From positions 1 to 64,000 of the forward strand of contig CANGEV010000011.1 of assembly GCA_947452995.1 (NCBI GenBank): 64,000 bases of DNA, given 5' to 3'. The notes beneath the pieces are model-generated. The model had not been told where the DNA came from. It searched no databases and worked only from the letters and a program-made list of their open reading frames with translations. Both the position numbers and the translations under genes were made by a program. The DNA is from Chitinophagales bacterium. GTDB lineage: Bacteria; Bacteroidota; Bacteroidia; Chitinophagales; CAIODY01. Shown in pieces: positions 16,578 through 27,123 of the stretch (position 1 is the first letter of the stretch; the number at the start of each line of letters is the position of its first letter).

Positions 16578-19127
16578 ATGGGAAAACATTCATTCGATTT
16601 TGAACATACTTTGCATGATATCATGCATTATCTGCCATCGCAGATGACCTTGAAGGATTTCGTGCACCATAATTCATTACATGCCTTCCAAAACATGAAG
16701 TTTTATGAAGGTATTTTTAGAGCCTCAAAAATCTTTGGTTTTAAGGTAAGCTTGCAACTGACAGAATTTAGAGAGCTTTATAAAAAAGGTCGAATCACAG
16801 AATCTGTTATTGAACGAATTATCGTTGAGCGTAAAGGAGAGGAAAACTTAGAAGCTTGGGTGAAGAAAGTCTTATATCAAGAGTATGATTCAAGCATTCC
16901 TTCCAAAATAGGCTTGTTGCGAGCCAATTGGAAAAGTGCTTATCGTATCGACTTGGATACATTAACGCATCCTCTTTTATATCGAATATTAGCCTCCTAC
17001 TTAGATCAGGGTATTTCTGTTTGGGAATTTCCTGAACAAACGGATTCGTTTTTAGGGGCGATACGTTCTATGGAACAAAGTGCTGGCGCTTCATTCCTTC
17101 GAACAGCTAAGGCTCGTGCAATGCTGATGGATGAAAGTTTGACCATTGAAAAATTATTAGCGCGTGTTGTAGGGGATGAGTCTTATTACGAACAGTATTT
17201 ATATGATTTGTGCTTTAGTCATAGAGGTTGGAGCGGAATGGTTGCTGTTTTAACAGAAAATCCTGGCGCACTATTAGTAAAGCGACCAATTACATTGAAG
17301 GAACTTTGCCTATTTGAGTTAATACTTGAGGTTGATGCACTGAATGCGGAGTTAGGAAATGATTGGAAAGCAATTGCCACATTAACGAAAGACTCGCCGA
17401 TTGAAATTTTAGCAGAAACACCATTAACTGAATTAGATGAAGTAATAAAAATTTGGCAAGATGCGTTTGAGTGGAATTACTATGATCAAGTAGTAGTGGG
17501 CATTCAAGGTAATCTAAAGCGTAAACGCGCTTTACATGATAAAACTAGCTTTCAAGCAATTTTTTGTATAGATGAACGCGAGTGTTCCTTGCGTCGTCAT
17601 TTAGAGCTTGTTGCACCGGATGCAATAACTTTCGGTGCACCAGGGTTCTTCGGCGTAGAATTCTATTACCTCCAGCAGGATACTAAATTTTTAGATAAGC
17701 TTTGTCCGGCACCGGTTACGCCTAAGTACCTAGTTAAGGAGATTGCCAAGCATACGCATCACGACTCCGACATCATGTTCTCACCAAGTTCACATAAGTT
17801 GGAGACGAATGTGTTTAGTACTTTTTATCTAGGTGCTTTGGCAATACCGAAGCTTTTGCAAGGTATTTTTATGCCGAAGATGACGCCATCTATCTCTGAT
17901 GCTTTCTCACATATGACAAAAGGAAGTACGCTGACAATTGAGAATAAAGATGTCAACGATCGAGAATATGATTTGCAAGTAGGTTTTACGATTGAGGAAA
18001 TGACTACACGTGTCGAAAACTTCTTACGCGGGATTGGTTTGATATCGAATTTTGCAGATTTAATATATGTTGTTTCACACGGGAGTTCGAGTGCTAACAA
18101 TCCGCATCATGGTGCACATGATTGCGGCGCCTGTAGCGGACGTCCTGGAGCAACGAATGCACGTGTTTTTGCTGGAATGGCTAATCATCCTAAAGTGCGT
18201 CATGAATTAGCATTGAAAGGGATTCAGATTCCAAGCACTACAGTTTTTGTACCATCAATGCACGATACGGCTGCCGACACTATAGGATATTATGATGAGC
18301 ATTTAATTCCTGCTAATCAATTGCATGTCCATCAAGACAATAAACAGTCATTTGAAGATGCGCTTGATCTAAATGCAAAAGAACGTTCTCGTCGTTTTGC
18401 TTCTATTTCAACCAAACAACCAATAAAGAAAATTCGTCAAGCAATTTATAATCGCTCAGTAGAATTATTTGAGCCACGTCCTGAACTTGGGCATGGTACC
18501 AATTCTCTTTGTATTGTCGGTAGGAGAGAGCTCACACGCGGTTTGTTTTTAGATCGTCGTGCCTTTTTGAATTCATATGATTATCGAACTGACTTAGAAG
18601 GAAAATATTTGGCGAATGTGATGGCGCCAATAGGAGTTGTTTGTGGGGGCATTAATCTCGAGTACTATTTTTCACGTGTAGACAATGTAAAATTGGGTTG
18701 TGGCACAAAATTGCCTCATAATGTAGTTGGATTAATAGGCGTTGCGAATAGCAGTGACGGTGATCTTCGCCCTGGCTTGCCTTGGCAAATGATCGAACCG
18801 CATGATCCTGTTCGTTTATTAGTGGTGGTTGAACATTTTCCAGAAGTTGTTTTGAAAGTGATTCAAAGCAACGCCGCTATGTATGAATGGTATAAAAACG
18901 AGTGGGTGCATATCATGGCTCTTCATCCTGAAACGCAGGAGTTCTTCTATTATCGCAATGGACATTTCTTGCATTATCATGCTGACGCGATGAATGCGAA
19001 GGCCTTGGAGAATGTACATCATCTCTTTGAGGAAGCACCTGAAATGATGACGAACGCGATTGCGCATGCAACTTTTGAAAATTTACCTATTTATCAAATC
19101 GAGAATAACATTCAATGGAAATCATAG
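16578..19127 (+). CDS. dabA: DabA, catalytic subunit of an energy-coupled inorganic-carbon transporter
   Basis: This 849-residue protein belongs to the DUF2309/UPF0753 family now known as DabA. The four residues matching the beta-carbonic-anhydrase-like zinc site are present: C330 and D332 in FCIDERE, H501 in VSHGSSS, and C516 in GAHDCGACSG. The spacing between the last pair (15 residues) equals that of characterised Halothiobacillus DabA. DabA works at the inner face of the membrane with DabB to hydrate CO2 one way into bicarbonate. dabB overlaps its end by 13 bp. The neighbours SulP and porin extend the module. The product is full length and looks active. Confidence 0.93.
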   Translation: MGKHSFDFEHTLHDIMHYLPSQMTLKDFVHHNSLHAFQNMKFYEGIFRASKIFGFKVSLQLTEFRELYKKGRITESVIERIIVERKGEENLEAWVKKVLYQEYDSSIPSKIGLLRANWKSAYRIDLDTLTHPLLYRILASYLDQGISVWEFPEQTDSFLGAIRSMEQSAGASFLRTAKARAMLMDESLTIEKLLARVVGDESYYEQYLYDLCFSHRGWSGMVAVLTENPGALLVKRPITLKELCLFELILEVDALNAELGNDWKAIATLTKDSPIEILAETPLTELDEVIKIWQDAFEWNYYDQVVVGIQGNLKRKRALHDKTSFQAIFCIDERECSLRRHLELVAPDAITFGAPGFFGVEFYYLQQDTKFLDKLCPAPVTPKYLVKEIAKHTHHDSDIMFSPSSHKLETNVFSTFYLGALAIPKLLQGIFMPKMTPSISDAFSHMTKGSTLTIENKDVNDREYDLQVGFTIEEMTTRVENFLRGIGLISNFADLIYVVSHGSSSANNPHHGAHDCGACSGRPGATNARVFAGMANHPKVRHELALKGIQIPSTTVFVPSMHDTAADTIGYYDEHLIPANQLHVHQDNKQSFEDALDLNAKERSRRFASISTKQPIKKIRQAIYNRSVELFEPRPELGHGTNSLCIVGRRELTRGLFLDRRAFLNSYDYRTDLEGKYLANVMAPIGVVCGGINLEYYFSRVDNVKLGCGTKLPHNVVGLIGVANSSDGDLRPGLPWQMIEPHDPVRLLVVVEHFPEVVLKVIQSNAAMYEWYKNEWVHIMALHPETQEFFYYRNGHFLHYHADAMNAKALENVHHLFEEAPEMMTNAIAHATFENLPIYQIENNIQWKS

Positions 19128-20974
19128 TTTATATTTTGTTCTTACTTCCAATAATTACTTTTCTTGGAAGTTTATTGTTTAAGAATCATCAAGAGCAAGC
19201 CCTTTCGCGAATTGCAACAGGGATGTCTATTGTACAGTTAATAGGTTATATTTCCTTAGCGATTATTTTTTTAATTTCTCGTATTTCAACTAAGGACGTA
19301 CATTTTTTAACAGCGTACGATAGAAATGAATTTCGTTTCGGAGTTGATTTCTTTATTGATAAGTTAAGTCTTACTTATGGAATTGTTTCATTTTTTGTCT
19401 TGGCTATCATTGCAAAGGTGAGTAAAACATATATGCATCGAGAAAGTGGTTATAAGCGATTTTATAATCACTTATTACTATTCTCCATTGGTTTAAACTT
19501 AGTATGCGTATCCGGTAATTTTGAAACATTTTTCTTGGGCTGGGAGATTGTTGGCATCGCTTCTTTCTTGTTGATTTCATTTTATCGAGATCGCTACCTC
19601 CCTGTTCGAAATGCAATGAAGGTTTTGTCATTTTATAGAATGGGAGACGTTGCCCTGATTGCTGGCGTTTGGTTTATTCATCATATGATGCATACCAATA
19701 TTATGTTTACTGATTTGAATAGCGATAAATTCGTCCTTGCGTTAGGAGCTCATCCTAATTACGTTTGGAGTATTGGATTGCTATTTTTGTTTGCTGCTGC
19801 CGTGAAATCGGCTCAATTTCCATTCTCATCTTGGTTGCCTCGTGCAATGGAAGGCCCTACTGTTAGTAGTGCAATCTTCTATGGATCGCTAAGCGTACAT
19901 CTTGGAGTCTTCTTATTGATTCGTACCATGCCTATCTGGCAGGCCCTTGATTCTTTTAGATATGTACTGGCGGGTTTAGGTCTGTTAAGTTTCTTAATAG
20001 GATCGCTTTCTGGATCTGTTCAGTCGACCGCAAAAACTCAAATTGCCTATTCTTCTTTAGCGCAAATTGGAATAATGTTCGTTGAATTAGCGTTCGGTTT
20101 GCCAGTGCTTGCCTTAGTACATTTTGTACTTAATGCTATGTTGCGAGTTTATCAATTATTGGTTTCACCTTCTATTATGAGCTACCTGATTCATCAGCAG
20201 TTTTACAACTATGATCCGAGTAAAAAATATATATTAAATAAATTGCCTAAACGACTGCGCAATACACTTTACATACTTTCTGTAAAAGAATTTAACCTCG
20301 ATTATTTTTGGTATCATGGCATTTGGAAGACTTTTAAGAAGATAGGATCCTCTTTTGTTTTTGTTGGTAACAAATATATTTTAGTGGTATTGTCCTTATT
20401 TGGACTCCTAGTAACAGGTTTACTCTATTATGGTGTGGATCGCTTTGAAATGAGATATGTTTCAATTTTATTCGCTTTAATCTCGTTGATACTGATATTT
20501 TTTGCTTGGACCAATCGCCGCTCTGCTTTGATTTCGTGGACTGCAATTGCAATAAGTCAACTCTTTTTTATGCTTTCAGTCGTGCAAAATCATACGTTTG
20601 ATACTATTCAAGTATTGATTTATTTTAGTGGTGAGATTGGTGCATTTATTTTAGGTTGGTTCGCTTTATACAAAGTGCAATCGATAGAAAACTCAGTTAA
20701 TTTAAACGCTTTTCATGGTCATGTGTATGAACATCCTCGATATGCACTTGCTTTTCTCATAAGCGCATTAACGATGATTGGATTTCCGATCTCTCCTACA
20801 TTTTTAGGGTATGATTTATTATTCAGCGAAATAGAAACGAATCAAACATTCTTGCTCGTTATTAGTTCGATTACGTTTATTGTTTTGGAATTAGCTGTTT
20901 TACGGATTTATGCACGTGTATTCTTAGGTCAGCACGTAAAGACGTATCATGAAATAGCCTTTAGAAGTTCTTAG
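19115..20974 (+). CDS. dabB: DabB, proton-antiporter-like membrane subunit of the carbon pump
   Basis: This 619-residue polytopic protein is of the Nqo12/NuoL/MrpA (Proton_antipo_M) type. It has about 14 membrane helices and the core segment LGWEIVGIASFLLISFYRDR, with HNxA-like segments later (KSAQFPFSSWLPRAMEGPTVSSA). It starts inside the end of dabA (13-bp overlap), which implies translational coupling. In DAB complexes DabB is thought to couple cation flow to DabA. It is not complex I: no other nuo or mrp gene is present. The last 14 bp overlap the convergent lamin-tail gene. Confidence 0.92.
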   Translation: MEIIVYILFLLPIITFLGSLLFKNHQEQALSRIATGMSIVQLIGYISLAIIFLISRISTKDVHFLTAYDRNEFRFGVDFFIDKLSLTYGIVSFFVLAIIAKVSKTYMHRESGYKRFYNHLLLFSIGLNLVCVSGNFETFFLGWEIVGIASFLLISFYRDRYLPVRNAMKVLSFYRMGDVALIAGVWFIHHMMHTNIMFTDLNSDKFVLALGAHPNYVWSIGLLFLFAAAVKSAQFPFSSWLPRAMEGPTVSSAIFYGSLSVHLGVFLLIRTMPIWQALDSFRYVLAGLGLLSFLIGSLSGSVQSTAKTQIAYSSLAQIGIMFVELAFGLPVLALVHFVLNAMLRVYQLLVSPSIMSYLIHQQFYNYDPSKKYILNKLPKRLRNTLYILSVKEFNLDYFWYHGIWKTFKKIGSSFVFVGNKYILVVLSLFGLLVTGLLYYGVDRFEMRYVSILFALISLILIFFAWTNRRSALISWTAIAISQLFFMLSVVQNHTFDTIQVLIYFSGEIGAFILGWFALYKVQSIENSVNLNAFHGHVYEHPRYALAFLISALTMIGFPISPTFLGYDLLFSEIETNQTFLLVISSITFIVLELAVLRIYARVFLGQHVKTYHEIAFRSS

Positions 20975-23564
20975 TGCTGTTTACGAAAAATGGAATTAAA
21001 GTGTTTTTTGTTTTGTCATTTAATTCTCCGTATCGTATCCAGACGTAATAGATTGCTGTTGGACCCACCCTGCAATCTTCTGTCAACCCATTCCATATCA
21101 ACCATTCTTGGTTTGATATGGTCTGGGGGCCACAGATGGTTTTGATTAGTTCACCATTCTCGTTTATAATTTTAATTTCTCCAATTAAATTGTCCTTTTT
21201 GCTTTTCTTTTTAAGAAAAAGATAGTCGTCAAGGCCATCTCCGTTAGGCGTTATCACCTTTGGGTAAATAATCCAGTCTTCGCTGCTGTCTTGATACTTT
21301 TTAGCTATCGAAGCTGCATTTTCAAGTCCAGGACTGCCGTAATTATCATTCGCTGCGCCACTTGCCCAATTTTCTGCCAGTAAACCGGAAATTTTGTAAT
21401 CACGTCTTTCCAATGCGACTCCTTCTACATCATTAATCAAGGGGTGTTGCCAATGCGCATGATAGGCGATTTCTTCTATTTTATGACCATGTCTATTAAT
21501 CATAACTATACGGTCCGTATCATCGTTCATGCTGCAAATTGAAGCATATGGAATAATATTTTTTTTATTGTGATGTGTATAGTTAGCACAGGTTATTTCA
21601 GGGTCCTTGCTCAAGCATATAATCTCCCCAGGTAGAATATTTCTAGTATTATCCACTAAACCATAATAAGTTTCGACAATTCCTGCAGATAGTTTTCCGA
21701 TTTTTATTTTGTGAAGATCTAAGCACTTTGAACTACTATTAAATAATTCTAAAAAATCATTGTCGCCCGGTTTTGGGTTAAATAGTATTTCATTAATGTT
21801 TAATTCTCCGCTATCCGCTTCAAATCCATAACCAATATCTAATCTCTCTGTAGCAGAGATGCTTTGTCCATAACAATTTAAGGCCCCAAGTATACGTATC
21901 GTATAAATTGATGTTGTATCTAATTGTTCAACCGTATTAAAGGTGATTATATTCGGATACTTATAGTTATAATTTACGTTTCTCAAGGTGTCTTGCAATT
22001 GCCAACATACCGCTTTTATTTCCTGTGTGCGATCAGCGCGAATAGATTCATTCAACACGATACTGATTTCATGTGAATTATTAATTTGCCCATGTACGCC
22101 CTTAAATTCTTCATGTGGACTCAATAATATTTGTTGGCTGTTTACAAGTCCTGGAGTGCCTCCCTTACTAGCTTTGCTGGCACACCAATTGGATTTGGAT
22201 GCACATGGATGTGCAAGATCTAAACGTTCTATACTAAATCCCCCCTCGCTTTTAAATTCATCCAGATAAAAACTTTGTTCGTATGCAACCATATCTAATA
22301 GACTACTATCAGCATTTAATAAAATGATTTTATCGCCAGTATTATTTAATGTTGGAAACGGATTGATTTCAATACAATTTTTCTGCTGAAACAGCTTACT
22401 TGTATTATTAGCGCATAGTATTACATATTCGTTTTTATGTAACCAATAATCTGTTTCGATTCTTACTAATTGACTACTGTCTCCGATATAGAATTTTGTG
22501 AGATTCAAACTGTCTTCTGATCGATTATATAGTTCAATGAATTCAGTGTTTGGTAAACCAATACTCGGGCTGGGATCTGGCAAAAACTCACTAATTACAA
22601 CATCTTGATAATTTGCCTCCGTATTATTCAAAGGTATATTCATTCCTTGCATACCATTCCCGGCTTCGTCAATAATATTCGACGCAAATACAAAATGAAG
22701 TCCCTTAGCTAATTTGAAGGGGCTATACACGTGTATTTTGTCGAAGTCCACGTTGTCTCTAAAAACAGTATCTGCTGCAATCCCGTCAATACGAAAGTTG
22801 TTCTTTAACGCGGATTCTTTCTTTACACTTTCTGAAAATGTAGTCACAATTTCAGATGGTCTTAAATAGGAGAGGGCTGTGATATAAGGCGCTTGAAAGT
22901 CTAGGATACTATCTCCAATATACCAATCGTCAAAATAAAATAGTTTCGCTCGCGTACTTGTATAGATAGATTGAATACCACAAAATTGTACTTGAAAATT
23001 AAGCGTATCTAAAACTGAATTACCCAATTCGAATTGATGACTACCTAAGCTATCGATACTTATTGCCCAATAGTTATTGCAGTGCCTCGCTCTTAGTCTA
23101 AATGTATTCGTACTCTTGGATAACAAGCCTGTTTTGCCGGCTATTAATGTCTTTACCGTATTCCCTGTTCTCTTTTGTAAACGCCAAGTATCGTTATTCC
23201 CGTTTTCACCAACTTCTATATAATACCCTGAAAAGGTACTGTCGCCTTCATTACTTGAACTACAAGCCAAATACCATCGCAGCTGATTGGTAGCAGAAGG
23301 AGAAAATTTTAAACTAACCCATAACTGTTGTTCTTGCCAAGTACTATCTGTTAATGTATGCCAAAGGTGCGCAGTGTCTGCATAGCTATACCCATTTAAC
23401 TGTAGTTGCTTTGCTGTATTGATTTCATAATTAACGGTATCTCCAAAGAATTGTGATTTGTTATCGATGTTGAAATGCTCATCAAGAATTATGTTTTGCG
23501 CATTTATATTATGAACACTCAAAAAAATTAGACCCAATAAAATTAGAATTCCCACTGCTCTCAT
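20961..23564 (-). CDS. Secreted lamin-tail-domain protein with T9SS-type C-terminus
   Basis: The ATG at 23564 starts a signal peptide (MRAVGILILLGLIFLSVHNINAQ); the frame also contains an upstream TTG at 23579. The 867-residue product has an N-terminal jelly-roll-like region (about 25-220), a lamin-tail domain (QDVVISEFLPDPSPSIGLPN to FSIERLDLAHPC), a second lamin-tail copy (LNINEILFNPKPGDNDFLEL onward), and a C-terminal domain opening with VITPNGDGLDDY. That last motif marks the gliding-motility-associated CHU_C/FlgD-Ig-like tail of T9SS cargo. It lies 34 bp after the S8 protease gene on the same strand and is probably co-transcribed. Export by T9SS is inferred from the tail. The specific role is unknown. 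Confidence 0.8.
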   Translation of the reverse strand: MRAVGILILLGLIFLSVHNINAQNIILDEHFNIDNKSQFFGDTVNYEINTAKQLQLNGYSYADTAHLWHTLTDSTWQEQQLWVSLKFSPSATNQLRWYLACSSSNEGDSTFSGYYIEVGENGNNDTWRLQKRTGNTVKTLIAGKTGLLSKSTNTFRLRARHCNNYWAISIDSLGSHQFELGNSVLDTLNFQVQFCGIQSIYTSTRAKLFYFDDWYIGDSILDFQAPYITALSYLRPSEIVTTFSESVKKESALKNNFRIDGIAADTVFRDNVDFDKIHVYSPFKLAKGLHFVFASNIIDEAGNGMQGMNIPLNNTEANYQDVVISEFLPDPSPSIGLPNTEFIELYNRSEDSLNLTKFYIGDSSQLVRIETDYWLHKNEYVILCANNTSKLFQQKNCIEINPFPTLNNTGDKIILLNADSSLLDMVAYEQSFYLDEFKSEGGFSIERLDLAHPCASKSNWCASKASKGGTPGLVNSQQILLSPHEEFKGVHGQINNSHEISIVLNESIRADRTQEIKAVCWQLQDTLRNVNYNYKYPNIITFNTVEQLDTTSIYTIRILGALNCYGQSISATERLDIGYGFEADSGELNINEILFNPKPGDNDFLELFNSSSKCLDLHKIKIGKLSAGIVETYYGLVDNTRNILPGEIICLSKDPEITCANYTHHNKKNIIPYASICSMNDDTDRIVMINRHGHKIEEIAYHAHWQHPLINDVEGVALERRDYKISGLLAENWASGAANDNYGSPGLENAASIAKKYQDSSEDWIIYPKVITPNGDGLDDYLFLKKKSKKDNLIGEIKIINENGELIKTICGPQTISNQEWLIWNGLTEDCRVGPTAIYYVWIRYGELNDKTKNTLIPFFVNSTKNF

Positions 23565-23598
23565 GGGAATTAAACGCAATAAGAACTCTTTTTATTGT

Positions 23599-26500
23599 TT
23601 AGTGTTGCACAATAAATTTTGAAGTACCATTCCGATTACCATTTTCAAATCTGATTAAATAGATCCCATTAGGGTAATTTGTTACTTCAAATTCTGCTGT
23701 ACTTAAATTCGCTGGAATTTCTTTGCTTGAAATCGCTTTACCCGTTATATCAATTATAGTCAATTTGGTTGTATTAGAGTAAAGTTCGTTCCAATAGATA
23801 TTCAGTTGATCGGAGCTTGGATTTGGATTTAATGAAAAATTTAATTTGTTTTCACTGGTTTCTGAATTCAAGCCTTTAATCTGAATCGTTTCGATTTGCT
23901 TATTAATTTCGATAGGCTCGGTGGAGAGCGCTACTTCCCGTATATCAACCGCTTCGAAGCTTAAGTTCTGATAGCTGCCGCTGATAATGTTCTGCATGCT
24001 GCTAGAATCTTCTTGCGACATTCTTGCAGCTCCGTTACATGTTTGGTAGGATGTCGAACTCGATACAACTTGTGCGCCTCCTGTGCAAAGTACCTTGTAC
24101 CATATAGTGTAATTATCGTTAATGTTTAATCCTGTTATTGTGTAAACAGGATTTGTTAAGGCTGTAACACTGTATCCCGAACTTCCTACTTTTGACCAAT
24201 AAAGACGGTACCCTAAATTAGTCATCGCAAGTGGGTGTGAAGGCCATGTTACATTTACCTGCCCACAATGATTCAACACTGCACTTGCAGTTGGAGAGAC
24301 TGCAATATTTGAACATCCGGCGACAGTACTTGCATTCACTGTTTGACTAAAAAATGCTTGTCCATTGCTATTATACCTAGCCCAGATTTGATAGTTAGCA
24401 CCCGATTGTAAATTATTAATTGTATACGTACTTATTGAAGGTGATAGATTAGTATAAGTATAACCGTTTGTACCTGCTAATCGCCAATATAATTGAATGC
24501 CATTGCAATTTGTAATAGAGGGTATTTGCACCGTTAAATTCGAGGTGTTATTTGCTGATATGGCTAGACTTGGTGCATTGGCTTGTATACTTAAACGATA
24601 ATTCCCGCTCGCATTAATTCCTTCACCTTGCAATTGAATGTATAATGTTTCTCCCAAATAGCTTGCAAGGGTAATCGAACTTATCGATAGGATCCCTGTA
24701 TTACTGCATCCAATATTATTCCATACCGGGCTTCCACAGCTGTTGTTGCTGAGTATATATGCATTTAAAATTGTATTGAAATTAGTAGTTGAATAGTTAC
24801 TTCTAAAAGTTAAACTTGTACTACCCATGTTCGGGATGACGCATTTAAACCAAACACTTTTTATGGGTGAATTAGTTGTTCCGCAAGTGCTGTTCGCCTC
24901 ATTAATTCCTGCATTTCCTGCCCCTGCTGTGTTCCCGTCAAAATAAACGAGGTTGGGTCCTGATGGGGGATTGGATGTGGGTGAATTAATAAGTCCTCCT
25001 AAAATGCTCGCCCCTTTATCATATGCTGAAACTTGCGTGCTATTGCCTACTTTCGGACTGTTCGAAGAATAATTCCATGCATTACATGCTTGGTCATTGC
25101 TCGGAACTTGTGAAGTAATACACGATCCATTATTTATTTGCGCGTAGGGGTTATAATTGGCAGAGCTGCTATTTGTACAACCTTCACAATTCAAGAATTG
25201 AAAAGCATCTACCTTGCCATAACCATATAAATTGTTTGGGACTACTCCGGTATATATATCCGTCTTGCGACAAGTAGTAATGGCTGTTTTAATCTGATTC
25301 CAATTTGCTGTCGGATTCTTTTGAAGGTAGTTGGCAATAATTCCACATACAGCAGGAGAAGCCGCGGATGTCCCTTTCATGGGGCCATGTAGTGTGTCAA
25401 CATACACACTAGTCGGGTTATTTGTTTTGGCCCAATTAATCCAATATAAATCTATGGCCGACATGGTCCATTCTCCTGGTGCTGAAATATCTGGTTTAGT
25501 TAATCCATTTCGCGTTGGTCCCATACTAGAAGTAGGATAAATTTTGCCAACGATATTTGCATCACAATTGTTTACTCCGCCAGTGAAAATTGGAAACTGA
25601 TTACGATTTAAATAATTTCCAACACTAATAACTTTCGGAGAGCAATTCCAATAGCCTACAATCGTTTGAGTTGTGTCTGGCAACTTATATTTAACTACTT
25701 CTGAATATTGTACCGGAGTCGGAATGTTACTTCTAATAAGTGAAGTTCCAGTAAAGTTAGGATGACTCCATACGTCGAATTTACCTGTACCTTTCGTGCT
25801 AAAACGCCAGGTATAATTAGTGATCGAATCAACATAAATCCCGATATATTCGAAGTAACGACCATTCTGTTTTTCTATATAACTTTCTACGATACCCATT
25901 CGTTTCCCATTTATATTGCGAATCGTATCATAGCGTAAGCTATTCTGCAAACTGCCCATAGAGTAGTCATTCAAGGCATTAAGCCATTTCGTTTTGCCTC
26001 GCTTTGAAACTATTCCTCCGTTCACATAGTCACAACCAATTGAAAATTGTGAATTATCCCACTGCGCGTAATCACTGTATAATTCAAAATAAGTAATGTA
26101 TTGACCGCCGCCTATTGAAAATGAATTGAACCACGTGAATGCTGAATCATTCGTTGGAATGGTATAGCCTAGATGAAGTTTATTTCCACCTGCATTCCCA
26201 GCTGCCGCCACGAATGCCCGTCCACTTTGAGCTGTCAATAGACCTTCCATTGCTTGTGTCGCCAAGTCAATATTGTCGTGCGCTCCTGAATAGGTGCCCA
26301 AGCTCGCGTTAATAACACACGGCTTACCTAACAAAGCCGCTTTACTAAAACAATAATTTGCCGCATCTAAAACACAGGTAATAAAATCATTTCCACTCGC
26401 TCCATTAAAGTCGATTGCAACGAAAACAATATCTGCATTGGGCGCCATTCCGCGATAGTTGTTGCGCTGTTGCCCATTACCCGCAGCAATTCCAGTTACG

Positions 26501-27114
26501 CCGGTGCCATGACCAAAATAATTCAAATTCGGACTATGCGTACATATTCCTGCATTGATCGCTGCACTATCCCAATCTCTTCCATAGTTATACGGACCAG
26601 GTGCTGTTCCTACGCCAGCCTTTGTTTGATCCCATAAATAACGTACTCTACTATTTCCATTGCTACGTTTAAAATCAGGATGATTGAAATCTAATCCAGA
26701 ATCCATTATGCCCACTATTACATTACTTCCATCATAACCTTGCGTTAATGGGGCAGCTCCAGAAGTTACATTGTTTACATTGCTATTAATTCTACTTTGA
26801 TCATCTAATAATTTCCCTTGATGATAGAAATGCTCGGCTTGCGTAAACCATTCACCTTTTAGAAAAGATTGGTAATTACTTATAGGCACTTCTACTGAAT
26901 AAATATCGTTGATAGAATAGCGAATGCGCCCTCCGAAAGCAAGTAGTTTTTGTTGTAAAATGGCAGGATCTGCCTTTACCAATAAAACATAATTTCCAGG
27001 CATACTTGCCTGTAAACTGCCTAAATGATTTAATACATTCGGGTGAATTTGCGCCGTTAAATCCGTTATGGTTAGGCTCAGTATAAAATAAAGTAATAGA
27101 CCGATTTTACGCAT
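23599..27114 (-). CDS. Secreted subtilisin-like S8 serine protease with T9SS sorting tail
   Basis: This 1171-residue protein has a signal peptide (MRKIGLLLYFILSLTITDLTAQ) and an inhibitor-like pro-region. The S8 catalytic domain has D138 in GIMDSGLDFNHPDF, H202 in FGHGTGVTGIAAG and S583 in GTSAASP. The large gap between H and S reflects inserted domains, one of which is beta-rich with many aromatic residues. After the protease domain come a Cys-rich linker, a CUB/pre-peptidase-like domain and two fibronectin-type-III-like domains. The last 80 residues form a T9SS type A sorting domain (NPNPSSDQLNIYW to IYLIRFENG...KFIVQH). The MscS gene stops 9 bp upstream of its ATG. A secreted protease role is strongly supported. 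Confidence 0.9.
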   Translation of the reverse strand: MRKIGLLLYFILSLTITDLTAQIHPNVLNHLGSLQASMPGNYVLLVKADPAILQQKLLAFGGRIRYSINDIYSVEVPISNYQSFLKGEWFTQAEHFYHQGKLLDDQSRINSNVNNVTSGAAPLTQGYDGSNVIVGIMDSGLDFNHPDFKRSNGNSRVRYLWDQTKAGVGTAPGPYNYGRDWDSAAINAGICTHSPNLNYFGHGTGVTGIAAGNGQQRNNYRGMAPNADIVFVAIDFNGASGNDFITCVLDAANYCFSKAALLGKPCVINASLGTYSGAHDNIDLATQAMEGLLTAQSGRAFVAAAGNAGGNKLHLGYTIPTNDSAFTWFNSFSIGGGQYITYFELYSDYAQWDNSQFSIGCDYVNGGIVSKRGKTKWLNALNDYSMGSLQNSLRYDTIRNINGKRMGIVESYIEKQNGRYFEYIGIYVDSITNYTWRFSTKGTGKFDVWSHPNFTGTSLIRSNIPTPVQYSEVVKYKLPDTTQTIVGYWNCSPKVISVGNYLNRNQFPIFTGGVNNCDANIVGKIYPTSSMGPTRNGLTKPDISAPGEWTMSAIDLYWINWAKTNNPTSVYVDTLHGPMKGTSAASPAVCGIIANYLQKNPTANWNQIKTAITTCRKTDIYTGVVPNNLYGYGKVDAFQFLNCEGCTNSSSANYNPYAQINNGSCITSQVPSNDQACNAWNYSSNSPKVGNSTQVSAYDKGASILGGLINSPTSNPPSGPNLVYFDGNTAGAGNAGINEANSTCGTTNSPIKSVWFKCVIPNMGSTSLTFRSNYSTTNFNTILNAYILSNNSCGSPVWNNIGCSNTGILSISSITLASYLGETLYIQLQGEGINASGNYRLSIQANAPSLAISANNTSNLTVQIPSITNCNGIQLYWRLAGTNGYTYTNLSPSISTYTINNLQSGANYQIWARYNSNGQAFFSQTVNASTVAGCSNIAVSPTASAVLNHCGQVNVTWPSHPLAMTNLGYRLYWSKVGSSGYSVTALTNPVYTITGLNINDNYTIWYKVLCTGGAQVVSSSTSYQTCNGAARMSQEDSSSMQNIISGSYQNLSFEAVDIREVALSTEPIEINKQIETIQIKGLNSETSENKLNFSLNPNPSSDQLNIYWNELYSNTTKLTIIDITGKAISSKEIPANLSTAEFEVTNYPNGIYLIRFENGNRNGTSKFIVQH

Positions 27115-27123
27115 AATTCTGTT

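Noticed and set aside
19115-20974. NuoL or MrpA subunit of complex I or a Mrp antiporter
   Set aside because: No other nuo or mrp gene is nearby, and the 13-bp overlap with dabA marks it as dabB.
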